A DNA stretch of 64,000 nucleotides from Ceratorhiza oryzae-sativae (taxonomy: Eukaryota; Basidiomycota; Agaricomycetes; Cantharellales; Ceratobasidiaceae), in the NCBI GenBank assembly GCA_030998015.1, contig JARWMV010000009.1:124001-188000 (forward strand), written 5' to 3'. Below are positions 46,007 through 56,043 of this stretch, piece by piece. A program made the position numbers and the translations under genes. Position 1 is the stretch's first letter. Every line of letters starts with the position of its first letter. A model generated the notes under the pieces. The model was not told the DNA's origin. It saw nothing but the letters and a program-made list of their open reading frames with translations, and did no database searches.

Positions 46007-47308
46007 ATGGAAAGCCGTCATGACAACCCAGCTGCAGGACACCCAGGACAGTTCAGAACATACGAATTGTTAAACCGCAAATATACATGGTCATCAATGA
46101 GAAAATCAGTCAACGAATATGTCACACATTGTGAATCTTGTATAAGGAACAAGCACAGCAACCAGGTTCCCCCAGGGCTCCTAAACCCAATACCAGCACC
46201 AGAAAAACCTTGGGAAGAAATCACCTACAATCTGATCACAGGACTACCCCTGTCAGAAGGGTTCGACGCCATATTCACAGTAGTCAACAGACTAACAAAA
46301 ATGGTCCACTTTATCCCATGTCAGTCAGAGGCCAGTGCCATGGACTGCGCAAACTTGTTCCTGACCTACGTATGGAAACTTCATGGGCTGCCATGGAAAA
46401 CCATTTCAGACCGTGGCCCCAACTTTGCATCCAAATTCCTAAGGCACCTGTATAAACGGCTAGACATAAAACCCTCCTACTCCACAGCATATCACCCACA
46501 AACAGATGGCCAGTCAGAAAGGGCCAACCAAGTAGTAGAAGGGTACCTGAGACACTACGTATCGGACCGGCAGGACAACTGGGTCTCACTCTTACCTCTG
46601 GCCGAATTTGCCTACAACAATGGCGTCAATGCCTCAACTGGCAAAACACCGTTCTTTGCAAACTACGGTTTCCACCCAAGGCTGGCAGTTGGAGACAAGG
46701 AGGAACAGGAGTTCCCTGTAGCAGATAATTATGCAGAATGGCTTCAAAAGGGCCATGACGAACTCAAGGCCGCTCTGGAACTAGCAAACCAGAGGACCAA
46801 AGAATACTACGATCGTAAACATTGGACCCCAGAAGTCATCAAGGTGGGAGACAAAGTCTGGCTTGACACCAAGAACATACGCACACAACAGGCCTCCAGG
46901 AAATTGGCCCACAAGAGAGTTGGACCATTCAAGGTGGTAGCACAACACAGCACTCACGCCTTCAAACTGGACTTGCCAGTAACCATGAAAATACATCCAG
47001 TATTTCATGTCTCGCTCCTGACCAAACATAAAGACGATCCATACAGACGTCAGGTTCCCCCACCACCACCTGTGGTAACTCCTGAAGGGGAAGAAGAATT
47101 CGAAGTGGAACAGATCATAAAATCACGATACAACAAAAGGTCTAACGTCTTTGAATACTATGTCAAATGGCTTGGCTACGACGAGCGACAATGGTTAACT
47201 TATGACGACCTGGTGAACGCACCAGAACTCATTGCCAACTATGTCAAGTCACACCCAAAGGCACCCCAGGACCCCCGTGCCTTGAAGGGGGGAAGTGTCA
47301 CAAACTGA
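46007..47308 (+). pseudogene. Integrase with chromodomain, Gypsy copy 1
   Basis: The HHCC zinc domain shows GHPGQFRTYELLNRKY and HCESCIRNKHSNQ. The DDE core shows ISDRGPNFASKF and YHPQTDGQSERANQVVEGYL. The first catalytic Asp is Asn in this copy (YNLITGLP, against YDLITGLP in copy 2) and a second nearby Asp is also Asn (VVNRLTK). The C-terminal chromodomain is YYVKWLGYDERQWLTYDDLV. It directs integration to marked chromatin in characterised chromoviruses. The Asp loss should abolish activity. Confidence 0.9.
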
Positions 47309-47670
47309 CACGCATATATCCACTCTATAATATTTTCTTGATTTAACATTTTATGAGATCATCTTCAAAACATACTTGCCTTTTATGGTATATCTGTATC
47401 ATGTGACTCAGGGGATGTTCCGGACCGGTAACCGAGATGTATTTCAACTCCAATGTGAAATTCCGCAGCTCCGCAGTCGCTTCTACTGCTTCTATCTCTT
47501 ATCAGTCGTGACTCACTGTACAGACTTGTTTGTTATGATGTGGCTTGTACTATGTATATAAACTGGGTCAAGTTCGCAGAGGACTCCTCAAGAACTTGAC
47601 CTCTCATCGAATACAAGTTCTCTTATTTTACTTACTATTTTCCTCATTGCCTGACTTGTCGTCGTCGACA
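47296..47670 (+). repeat. 3' LTR, Gypsy copy 1
   Basis: It is collinear with 40730-41106 except for CpG-type changes and a small deletion near 47345. The integrase frame runs 13 bases into it. Confidence 0.93.
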
Positions 47671-49094
47671 ACCATAAAGTTGAGCCTTGGACAATCCATG
47701 AATCTCAGCACCTAGCTCGCCGATTTTGATCAAACAAAGTGCGCGCAGATAGTTATCACTATCTTTGGTATAGATCTGCGCCGTTTGAGAGCAATTTTAT
47801 CAGTAGATGTACATGCATATAATCAATCATATATAGGGCACATTTCCCCCTATTACAGCTTGCCTATAAACAAAAAAGGAGGCTAGAAAGTTCTCTTTGC
47901 ACTCAAACTATCAGATATGATTAGTAGATCTCAGGAGAGTGTAAATTCTAAGGTATACTAAGCAGACGTAGACTGGACCCAAATGCTGCACAATACCCCC
48001 TGGTTTCAGAAACCTGAAAGCGACAGCTGTATAGTATTCAACCAGCCTGGTAATAGACATAGGCATGCTTCATATGTACATGCATCTTATGTATCATGCT
48101 CAAGACACAGAGCCAGCCATAACTCTAGCTACAGACTGTGCATCACTCAAATCAACAATTTTACTATCAGAAACTGTCAAAAGTTCAATGCACAGTCTGT
48201 AGCTAGAGTTATGGCTGGCTCTGTGTCTTGAGCATGATACATAAGATGCATGTACATATGAAGCATGCCTACGTCTATTACTGGGCTGGTTGAATCCTAT
48301 ACAGCTGTCGCTTTCAGGTTTCTGAAACCAGGGGGTATTGTGCAGCATTTGAGTCCAGTCTACATCTGCTTAGTATACCTTAGAATTTACACTCTCCTGA
48401 GATCTACTAATCATATCTGATAGTTTGAGTGCAAAGAGAACTTTCTAGCCTCCTTTTTTGTTTATAGGCAAGCTGTAATAGGGGGAAATGTGCCCTATAT
48501 ATGATTGATTATATGCATGTACATCTACTGATAAAATTGCTCTCAAACAGTGCAGATCTATACCAAAGATAGTGATAGCTATCTGCGTGCACTTTGTTTG
48601 ATCAAAATCGGCCAGCTAGGTGCTGAGATTCATGGATTGTCCAAGGCTTGACTTTATGGTGCCTTGAATTTCAAAAGTCTTGTAGCACAATTGATGACTT
48701 ATTTGGCCATATCTCTTTGGCCTCTGTTTCAATTTCTTTGAGACTTGGTACAGTGATAGACATATAGCTATTACACAACCTCTAATAGTACATTGAAATC
48801 GGAAGACCAGACCACTGCTGGCCAGACTGGGTTCAGTGAAAAATCCATCACATGCTGCAAGACTTTTGTCAGCAAGTGTACATGGTATTATTGAGTGGAG
48901 CTATGGTTTGACTGAACATACCGTCTACCATCCACTTCCTGTTATGAAGGAAATGTTAGCTTGGCTGTGAGAACATCTTCAAGTGGAGAAGATGAACTCA
49001 CACTGTGCTGGTCAAGTCTTACCATCTGCACCTGTAAATGTGATAGCTGCAGGTGTCCAGAAGGGAGTTGACTCTCCTGGTGCTTTGTGGTTTG

Positions 49095-49471
49095 TGTCAC
49101 GAACTGACACGCATACATCCACTCGACAATATTTTCTCGATTTACTACATTTTATGAGATCATCTTCAAAACATACTTGCCTTTTATGGTATATCTGTAT
49201 CACGTGACTCAGGGAATGATCCGGACCAGTAACCGAGATGTATTTCAACTCTGATGTGAAATTCCGCAGTTCCGCAGTCGCTTCTACTGCTTCTATCTCT
49301 TATCTGTCGTGACTCACTGTACGGACTTGTTTGTTATGATGTGGCTCGTACTGTGTATATAAACCAGGTCAAGTTCGCAGAGGACTCCTCAAGAACTTGA
49401 CCTCTCGTCGAATACAAGTTCTTTTACTTTTCTTACTATTTTCCTCGTCGCCTGACTTGTCGTCGTCGACA
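49095..49471 (+). repeat. 5' LTR, Gypsy copy 2
   Basis: It has TATATAAA at 49356-49363 and TCAAGAACTTGACCT at 49389-49403, 33 bases from the box, as in copy 1. Confidence 0.93.
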
Positions 49472-49473
49472 TC

Positions 49474-49488
49474 AGGTCAAGTTCTTGA
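49474..49488 (+). promoter_or_regulatory. Putative self-priming primer binding site, copy 2
   Basis: AGGTCAAGTTCTTGA is a perfect 15-nt complement of TCAAGAACTTGACCT (49389-49403) at the predicted mRNA 5' end. It is two bases longer than the match in copy 1, where one base differs. Confidence 0.7.
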
Positions 49489-49793
49489 CAATCGTAAGTC
49501 TCAGTGTCATCTGGGATACGTTTGGAACACCGTCGGCGTCGTCTCGAGATAACTCCTTGTTGCCTTCCCCAATCCCACTCCACCTATCCACAGTCACGAG
49601 ATATTGTTGCCCTATACGCGCCTCTGTGAAACCTTGCATAGCCAGGTCCCTCACACGTCGTAACAAGCTCCGGTTCTCTAATCTCTTTCGTCAACAAGAG
49701 GTGGGGTCGCTCATTGCCCTTAAGTAGCTGAGCAACAGAGGTCACCTTCCTATTCCCATAGACTCGGGAAAGGGTCTATTTTTTCCTTTTATC

Positions 49794-50734
49794 TTGCTCT
49801 TGCTCAAGTACGTCTCTGACGGAACGCACGGCCCTCAAGTGGCACAACCTTTTACAGAAGATCAGCGCTGCCGTCTGTGTGGGTGGTTTGGACACCTATC
49901 GATCCACTGCTTCACCCTCAACTTGGTCGAAAGTATCCTTGAAGAAGCAGGGCACATCGATTTTAACCGAGTAGTAATTATCAAAGTCCGCCCCCAGAGA
50001 GTTGGACGTGCCCAACAAGCCTTCGTCACCGAGCCAGGTGCCCCTGAGTGCAAGATCTGCCGTCGGCCAAACGAAGCCACCTTCCCCGCGCGTTGCCCTT
50101 ATTGTCCCAAGAAGGACAAATTCCTCTATTACTACACCATCCCTCGCAACCAGCTCTAAGCTGGAGAACCTCGGTCAACAGCTTCTTCGTCACCTGCTAA
50201 ACACTATCAAAAATTTCCAAGACAGGTACCGTTACTACCGGAATAAGTACGAAGAAACCTGTGAAAAACTTCACGAAGCCGAGGCCTGTTGCACATACTT
50301 AACTGAGCGTTTGCGCGAACACCAGGAGGACTACCTATCCCTCCTCCAAGACCATCTCAGACTAGAAGCAATAGTCCGAGAAACAATTGAACCCCACGAG
50401 TACGCCTTCCCCGTCTTCTCAACACCGTCAGACCTCCCTCACCCCACCTTTCTAAGTGGCACGGGCTCGCCAATTCAGGAAGAAGCACCCCTTCCGGCAG
50501 CCCAAATCAATCCTTCCCAAGGAAGCCCTCCTTCGGGACCAAATTAAACTAAAGAGGGTGGAGTGTCCATATCGTTGCCAGGACACCAAAAGCTGGGACT
50601 TGGACGATACTTGGTTGAGGTTCGCAGGAATCGGGAACTTTGAAATCTATAGATTTGTGAGGGGAACGGAAATTCTTTATTATCAAAACAACTCTCAATT
50701 CCCTGTACTTCCTTACCGTCTTCGTCGCCTTTAA
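49794..50734 (+). CDS. Three overlapping pre-gag ORFs, Gypsy copy 2
   Basis: Frames at 49794-50159, 50002-50547 and 50456-50734 are the counterparts of those in copy 1, with the same lengths within two codons. Here the Cys-rich box reads CRLCGWFGHLSIHC. All three frames stay open in both copies despite many substitutions, which argues that at least some of them are translated, though overlapping frames share constraint. Confidence 0.5.
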
Positions 50735-50758
50735 AAATCTACTCGAGTCCCTTCTAAA

Positions 50759-52153
50759 ATGGCATCGCCAACCCCTGCCCCTACTTGGGCGAATATGTCT
50801 GATGAAGATAAGGTCATCTATATGCTTCGATCAATGGACGAACTGCGAGAGCGAACCAATAATCTCCAAAATGATATTGGGGACGTCGAACACAACAATA
50901 AGACCTACACAGATTCACTCGAGGCCAAACTTACCACGAATCAGACAAAAATAGATGCGGATATGGCCGGACTAGCCACCAATGTCAATAACCTAGTAGG
51001 AATGTTAGCCATTCTTCAAACTACTATCACGCGCATTGAAGCGCAAATCAACACCTCCATGGGCGGCTCAGGCGCTGTCCAAGTACTAGCTCCCACAGGT
51101 ACAGTCCAACCACAACCAACCGCACCTGCTCCTTCTGGAGGGTCGACTGCAAAGGTTAAGATGGCCGCCCCTCAAAAGTTCGATGGCACAAAGCGGGAAG
51201 ACGCCATCTCATTCAGAATTGCATGTGCCCGATATATCAACACAAACATGAGTGGGCACTCGGCTGACCAAGTAGTTGCCTTCATCACCTCTTATCTCGA
51301 AGGGTCAGCAGCAGAATGGGTTAACTCGTATGAAGAATTCGAAATTCTCAACCCTGGAACTGCAATCCCCTGGCTTCACAATGCCAATTTATTCTGGCAA
51401 GAATTTACTACCCGATATGGGGACCTGAACCGCACTGAAAATAACCGCGACAAATGGCGGAAGTTGAAACAGTCCAAGACGGTTCAGGACTATCTCACCC
51501 TATTCAACTTATATTCCACAGGCCTCAACTACAACGATGCCGCCATGCGTGATCAGTTCTATGATGGTCTGTCGTCAGATATAACAGATAGCATGGTGGC
51601 CCAAAACTATGATCCCCGCACAAAGACATTTGCCCAGCTCACACAGCGGGCCCTGGAAATTGACCGCCACCTCCTCATTTCCTTTGGCAGCAAGAGGACA
51701 TCTCACGGGGGTAATAAGTCCAGCAGCAACAATGCTTCGACTAGCAGGCCCACAAATAACCCCCAAAGTGCCCCCCAAAAGGAGAAATTCAAGAATGGGG
51801 AACGTATATACAAGATTAAAGATGGCAGGGCTGTAAAGGGTCAAATCGTAGCCATTGGCCCTAATACAAAGGGCTTCACGGTTCCAACCGTCCGTTACGA
51901 CGGCAGTAATACCAACGTACAAGAATCCTTCAAGGACATAAAGAAGGACAACCATCCGCCGGTGGCCCCAAAAGCAAAGGATCCAGACGCAATGGATCTG
52001 GATAGCGCAGGAAAAGGAAAGGGGACGAACACCTGCTATAACTGTGGAGGACGGGGCCATATTGCAGCCAAATGCCCCTCAGCTAAGATGTCAGGATACG
52101 AGGCAGTGGTTGAGGATGTAGAAACAACCGACAATGAGTCGGTAAAAGAATGA
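50759..52153 (+). CDS. gag: Gag polyprotein, Gypsy copy 2
   Basis: The 464-residue product is collinear with copy 1 and has the CCHC knuckle CYNCGGRGHIAAKC. It ends at TGA 52151-52153 in the ATGA overlap with pol. The frame is intact. Confidence 0.92.
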   Translation: MASPTPAPTWANMSDEDKVIYMLRSMDELRERTNNLQNDIGDVEHNNKTYTDSLEAKLTTNQTKIDADMAGLATNVNNLVGMLAILQTTITRIEAQINTSMGGSGAVQVLAPTGTVQPQPTAPAPSGGSTAKVKMAAPQKFDGTKREDAISFRIACARYINTNMSGHSADQVVAFITSYLEGSAAEWVNSYEEFEILNPGTAIPWLHNANLFWQEFTTRYGDLNRTENNRDKWRKLKQSKTVQDYLTLFNLYSTGLNYNDAAMRDQFYDGLSSDITDSMVAQNYDPRTKTFAQLTQRALEIDRHLLISFGSKRTSHGGNKSSSNNASTSRPTNNPQSAPQKEKFKNGERIYKIKDGRAVKGQIVAIGPNTKGFTVPTVRYDGSNTNVQESFKDIKKDNHPPVAPKAKDPDAMDLDSAGKGKGTNTCYNCGGRGHIAAKCPSAKMSGYEAVVEDVETTDNESVKE

Positions 52154-54276
52154 GCTCAAACCGTGCCAGGGGGGCGGTCTTGGGCGCTATATTACAAAAT
52201 GCGCATAATGAAAACAAAAATATGGAAATGGAATGTATGTCGTTAGGAAACCAATCACAACTACAGTTTTTCTTCCATGCATTCCCGTTGCGCATAACCC
52301 CCGAACACAAGTCTGCATATAACATGAAAAAATTTAACGGATGGGCCATGATTGACTCAGGGGCCACATCAGTATTTATACATGAAGATTTAGTCAAACA
52401 ATACTGCATCCCTACCGTCGCCCTAAAAACACCCAAGAAACTGAGGGTAATCGACAGAAGGGAGATAGACTCTGGGTCCGTGACCCATTACTGCACCTTT
52501 GAGTTGTGCATTCAAGAGCACAGAGAGATCCTCAGTGCCTACGTTGTGAATGTTGGCAAAAATGATTTAGTCCTGGGCATGTCATGGCTCAAATTCCATA
52601 ACCCCAACATTGATTGGGATGGGAAGGACATGAAGTTCGACTCGCCAATATGCCTGAAGCATTGCATCACAAAACCCTTGCACGTGCGTGCAAATGAACC
52701 TAAGGAGCTTCAGCTGGACTCCCTAGACTCCCTTCCAACAAAATATAAAGAATTCCAGAAAATATTCGCTGAAGAAGACGACGTCCAACCACTACCACCC
52801 CATAGAAAGTGGGATATGGAAATAGATTTAAAACCAGATGCCAAGCCAAGGCACGGTCCCATATATAGCGTGGGTATCAAGGAAGATGCAGAATTGCGCA
52901 AGACCTTGGATCGCCAACTGAAAGCAGGGCATATCAGACCCTCAAGGTCACCCATGGCATCTCCAGTCATATTCGTCAAAAAGAAAAATGGGAAGCTGCG
53001 CATGTGCATTGACTATCGGCGGCTAAACGAAATGACTGTCTCCAATGTGTACCCACTCCCACGCATCAATGATATTGTGGAAACCTTGCGTGGGGCAAAG
53101 ATATTCACCAAATTTGACCTAAAGTGGGGTTTCAACCTCATACGAATTCAGGAAGGAGACGAATGGAAGGCCGCCTTCAAGACCAAATACGGGCTGTATG
53201 AGCCCCTAGTCATGCAATTTGGTCAAAAGAATGCACCAGGAACCTTCATGGCCATGATCCGAGAAGAGTTCCAGGACATCGAAGGCATTTACGTGGTAAT
53301 TTACATGGATGACATATTGGTATTTTCAAAGAACCAGGAAGAACACGATGAACATGTCAGGGAAGTCCTGCGCCGGCTTCAAAAGGCTGGTTTATACTGC
53401 GCCCTGGAGAAATGCGTTTTTGACGTCACCGAAGTGGACTACCTGGGAATAGTAGTAACTCCCCAAGGAATTAAGGTAGACCCAGCCAAGGTCGAAAAGG
53501 CTGTTGAGTGGCCAACCCCTACAAACCCAACCGAAGTCCTGGAAGGGTTGGGGTTTGCAAACTGGTTAAGGCACTTTATAAAAGACTTCTCAAAAATCAC
53601 AAAATGTCTCTACGAACTTGTCAAGAAGGACACAAAGTGGGAATGGACAGAAGAAAGGGATCAGGCGTGGAATTTGCTAAAGCAGAAATTGAAAGAAGCA
53701 CCTCTCCTAATTCAGCCAGAACCCAGCAAACCATTTATCTTAGAAACAGACGCCTCAGGCTATGCCACAGGTGCTGTTTTATTGCAATATGGAGAAGACG
53801 GGATGCTTCACCCAATCTCCTACTATTCCAAAGCAATGGTCCCAGCAGAAAGAAACTATGATATCTACAACAAAGAAATGCTGGCGATTATAAAAGCCCT
53901 CAAACACTGGCGTCACCTACTAGAAGGGGCTGAACACCCGGTAAACATTGTTTGTGACCACAAAAATCTGGAATATTGGAAGACAAACCGGCTGCTAAAT
54001 GGCCGAGTCACACGATGGCATGAGTTCCTGTCCAGGTTTGAATTCAAGATTCTATACATCGAGGGGGCAAAGAATGGCCAGGCAGACATACTCTCTAGGC
54101 TGTCAAGGCACATCCCTAAAGAGGGGGGTGAGAGCCAAGCTCTGCTGGCACAAAACCAATTTTTGGAATTAAAATCTCTGCAGCTACAAGCAATCACACC
54201 AGACCATGACCTGGAACAACTCATTAGGGATGCTATCCCAGGAGACGGGCACCTGTCAAAGGTGCTAAAGCCCTAG
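52150..54276 (+). CDS. pol: Pol N-part (protease, RT, RNase H), Gypsy copy 2
   Basis: The 708-codon frame begins at the ATG that overlaps the gag stop by four bases, in the -1 frame. Motifs are the protease MIDSGATSVFI, RT CIDYRRLNEMT and VIYMDDILVFSK, and RNase H LETDASGYATGAVL. It ends early at TAG 54274-54276 because one A is missing from an A-run near 54268 compared with copy 1. Without that loss the frame would run on toward the integrase. RT and RNase H residues look intact. Confidence 0.92.
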   Translation: MSSNRARGAVLGAILQNAHNENKNMEMECMSLGNQSQLQFFFHAFPLRITPEHKSAYNMKKFNGWAMIDSGATSVFIHEDLVKQYCIPTVALKTPKKLRVIDRREIDSGSVTHYCTFELCIQEHREILSAYVVNVGKNDLVLGMSWLKFHNPNIDWDGKDMKFDSPICLKHCITKPLHVRANEPKELQLDSLDSLPTKYKEFQKIFAEEDDVQPLPPHRKWDMEIDLKPDAKPRHGPIYSVGIKEDAELRKTLDRQLKAGHIRPSRSPMASPVIFVKKKNGKLRMCIDYRRLNEMTVSNVYPLPRINDIVETLRGAKIFTKFDLKWGFNLIRIQEGDEWKAAFKTKYGLYEPLVMQFGQKNAPGTFMAMIREEFQDIEGIYVVIYMDDILVFSKNQEEHDEHVREVLRRLQKAGLYCALEKCVFDVTEVDYLGIVVTPQGIKVDPAKVEKAVEWPTPTNPTEVLEGLGFANWLRHFIKDFSKITKCLYELVKKDTKWEWTEERDQAWNLLKQKLKEAPLLIQPEPSKPFILETDASGYATGAVLLQYGEDGMLHPISYYSKAMVPAERNYDIYNKEMLAIIKALKHWRHLLEGAEHPVNIVCDHKNLEYWKTNRLLNGRVTRWHEFLSRFEFKILYIEGAKNGQADILSRLSRHIPKEGGESQALLAQNQFLELKSLQLQAITPDHDLEQLIRDAIPGDGHLSKVLKP

Positions 54277-54437
54277 ATGACAATGAAAAAGTCAAAAACT
54301 GGGAATGGGATGAAGGACTTTTACGATACAAGGGCAGAATCTATGTCCCAAACAACAAAGAACTTCGCAAGCTGGTCATTGAAAGCCGTCACGTCAACCC
54401 AGCCGCAGGACACCCAGGACAGTTCAGAACATACGAA

Positions 54438-55679
54438 TTGCTAAACCGCAAATATACATGGTCATCAATGAAAAAATCAGTCAACGAATATGTCACACAT
54501 TGCGAATCATGTATTAGGAATAAGCACAGCAACCAGGTTCCCCCAGGGCTCCTAAACCCAATACCAGCACCAGAAAAACCTTGGGAGGAAATTACTTATG
54601 ATCTGATCACCGGGCTACCCCTGTCAGAAGGGTTTGACGCCATATTTACAGTTGTCGACCGCCTGACAAAAATGGTCCACTTTATTCCATGTCAATCAGA
54701 AGCCAGTGCTATGGACTGCGCCAACTTGTTCCTAACATACGTATGGAAACTTCACGGGCTACCACGGAAAACAATCTCAGATTGCGGCCCCAACTTTGCA
54801 TCCAAGTTCCTAAGGCACCTATATAAACGGCTAGACATAAAACCCTCCTACTCTACAGCATATCACCCACAAACGGATGGCCAGTCAGAAAGGGCTAACC
54901 AAGTAGTAGAAGGGTACCTGAGACACTACGTATCAGATCGGCAGGATGACTGGGTCTCACTCTTACCCTTGGCCGAATTTGCCTACAACAATGGTGTCAA
55001 TGCCTCAACTGGCAAATCACCATTTTTTGCAAACTATGGTTTCCACCCAAGGCTGGCAGTTGGGGACAAGGAGGGACAAGAATTCCCCCTAGCCAACAAT
55101 CATGCAGAATGGCTCCAAAAGGGCCATGACGAACTTAGGGCAGCCCTGGAAATAGCAAACCAGAGGATCAAGGAATACTACAACCAGAAGCATCGGGCTC
55201 CTGAAGCTATTAAGGTTGGAGACAAAGTCTGGCTTGATACCAAAAACATACAGACACAGCAGGCCTCCAGGAAACTGGCCCACAAAAGAGTTGGACCATT
55301 CAGGGTGATAGCACAACATGGCACACATGCCTACAAATTGGACTTACCGATAACCATGAAAATACACCCAGTATTTCATGTCTCACTCCTGACCAAATAT
55401 AAAGACGACCCCTATGGCCGTCAGGTTCCCCCACCACCACCTGTGGTAACTCCTGAAGGGGAAGAAGAGTTCGAAGTGGAACAGATCATAAAGTCACGAT
55501 ACAACAAAAGATCCAACGTCTTCGAATACTATGTCAAGTGGCTCGGCTATGACGAACGACAATGGTTAACCTATGACGACCTAGTGAACGCACCAGAACT
55601 CATTGCTGACTATGTCAAGTCACACCCAAAGGCACCCCAGGACCCCCGTGCCTTGAAGGGGGGAAGTGTCACGAACTGA
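54438..55679 (+). CDS. Integrase with chromodomain, Gypsy copy 2
   Basis: The open frame extends upstream of the first ATG to the pol break. The catalytic Asp residues are present (YDLITGLP; ISDCGPNF, where the neighbouring Arg is Cys, a CpG change), as is the Glu block YHPQTDGQSERANQ. The chromodomain YYVKWLGYDERQWLTYDDLV is intact. The stop lies 13 bases inside the 3' LTR. Activity cannot be excluded if the upstream break is a sequence error. Confidence 0.9.
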   Translation: MLNRKYTWSSMKKSVNEYVTHCESCIRNKHSNQVPPGLLNPIPAPEKPWEEITYDLITGLPLSEGFDAIFTVVDRLTKMVHFIPCQSEASAMDCANLFLTYVWKLHGLPRKTISDCGPNFASKFLRHLYKRLDIKPSYSTAYHPQTDGQSERANQVVEGYLRHYVSDRQDDWVSLLPLAEFAYNNGVNASTGKSPFFANYGFHPRLAVGDKEGQEFPLANNHAEWLQKGHDELRAALEIANQRIKEYYNQKHRAPEAIKVGDKVWLDTKNIQTQQASRKLAHKRVGPFRVIAQHGTHAYKLDLPITMKIHPVFHVSLLTKYKDDPYGRQVPPPPPVVTPEGEEEFEVEQIIKSRYNKRSNVFEYYVKWLGYDERQWLTYDDLVNAPELIADYVKSHPKAPQDPRALKGGSVTN

Positions 55680-56043
55680 CACGCATACATCCACTCGACA
55701 ATATTTTCTCGATTTACTACATTTTATGAGATCATCTTCAAAACATACTTGCCTTTTATGGTATATCTGTATCACGTGACTCAGGGAATGATCCGGACCG
55801 GTAACCGAGATGTATTTCAACTCTGATGTGAAATTCCGCAGTTCCGCAGTCGCTTCTACTGCTTCTATCTCTTATCTGTCGTGACTCACTGTACGGACTT
55901 GTTTGTTATGATGTGGCTCGTACTGTGTATATAAACCAGGTCAAGTTCGCAGAGGACTCCTCAAGAACTTGACCTCTCGTCGAATACAAGTTCTTTTACT
56001 TTTCTTACTATTTTCCTCGTCGCCTGACTTGTCGTCGTCGACA
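55667..56043 (+). repeat. 3' LTR, Gypsy copy 2
   Basis: It is nearly identical to 49095-49471 and preceded by the polypurine tract AAGGGGGGAAG at 55655-55665. Confidence 0.93.

Larger units (their letters stand above)
40730..47670 (+). mobile_element. Ty3/Gypsy chromovirus LTR retrotransposon, copy 1 (6,941 bp)
   Basis: LTRs at 40730-41106 and 47296-47670 begin TGTCAC and end GTCGACA. ACCAT flanks both sides (40725-40729 and 47671-47675), a 5-bp TSD. A purine-rich tract AAGGGGGGAAG sits just before the 3' LTR. Order inside is pre-gag ORFs, Gag with CCHC knuckle, protease, RT, RNase H, integrase, chromodomain, which defines a chromovirus. The LTRs differ at about four sites, all of CpG type, plus a small indel, so it is older than copy 2. 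It carries a stop in pol, a frame break before integrase and a lost integrase Asp, so it is non-autonomous. Confidence 0.95.
40505..48884. repeat. Large palindrome, about 0.69-kb arms, left arm split by Gypsy copy 1
   Basis: The left arm is 40505-40729 plus 47671-48143 and the right arm is 48188-48884. They are reverse complements with only scattered mismatches around a 44-nt loop (48144-48187). The outer 225 bp of each arm is the 3' end of the DUF6589 gene, so the right arm is an inverted duplicate of that gene end. The inner 470 bp is of unknown origin. Because the left arm is interrupted by a Gypsy element with its own TSD, the palindrome is older than that insertion. The mirrored ORFs at 47983-48231 (+) and 48100-48348 (-) are a by-product. 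Confidence 0.87.
49095..56043 (+). mobile_element. Ty3/Gypsy chromovirus LTR retrotransposon, copy 2 (6,949 bp)
   Basis: LTRs at 49095-49471 and 55667-56043 are 377 bp each and differ at one site seen by eye (CCAGT versus CCGGT), so the insertion is recent. GTTTG at 49090-49094 and 56044-56048 is the 5-bp TSD. It is inserted in the last codons of the helicase gene. The gene order is as in copy 1. The only clear lesion is one missing base between RNase H and integrase. Confidence 0.95.

Noticed and set aside
47983..48348. Two near-identical 82-codon ORFs facing each other
   Set aside because: They are mirror images produced by the palindrome, not two genes.
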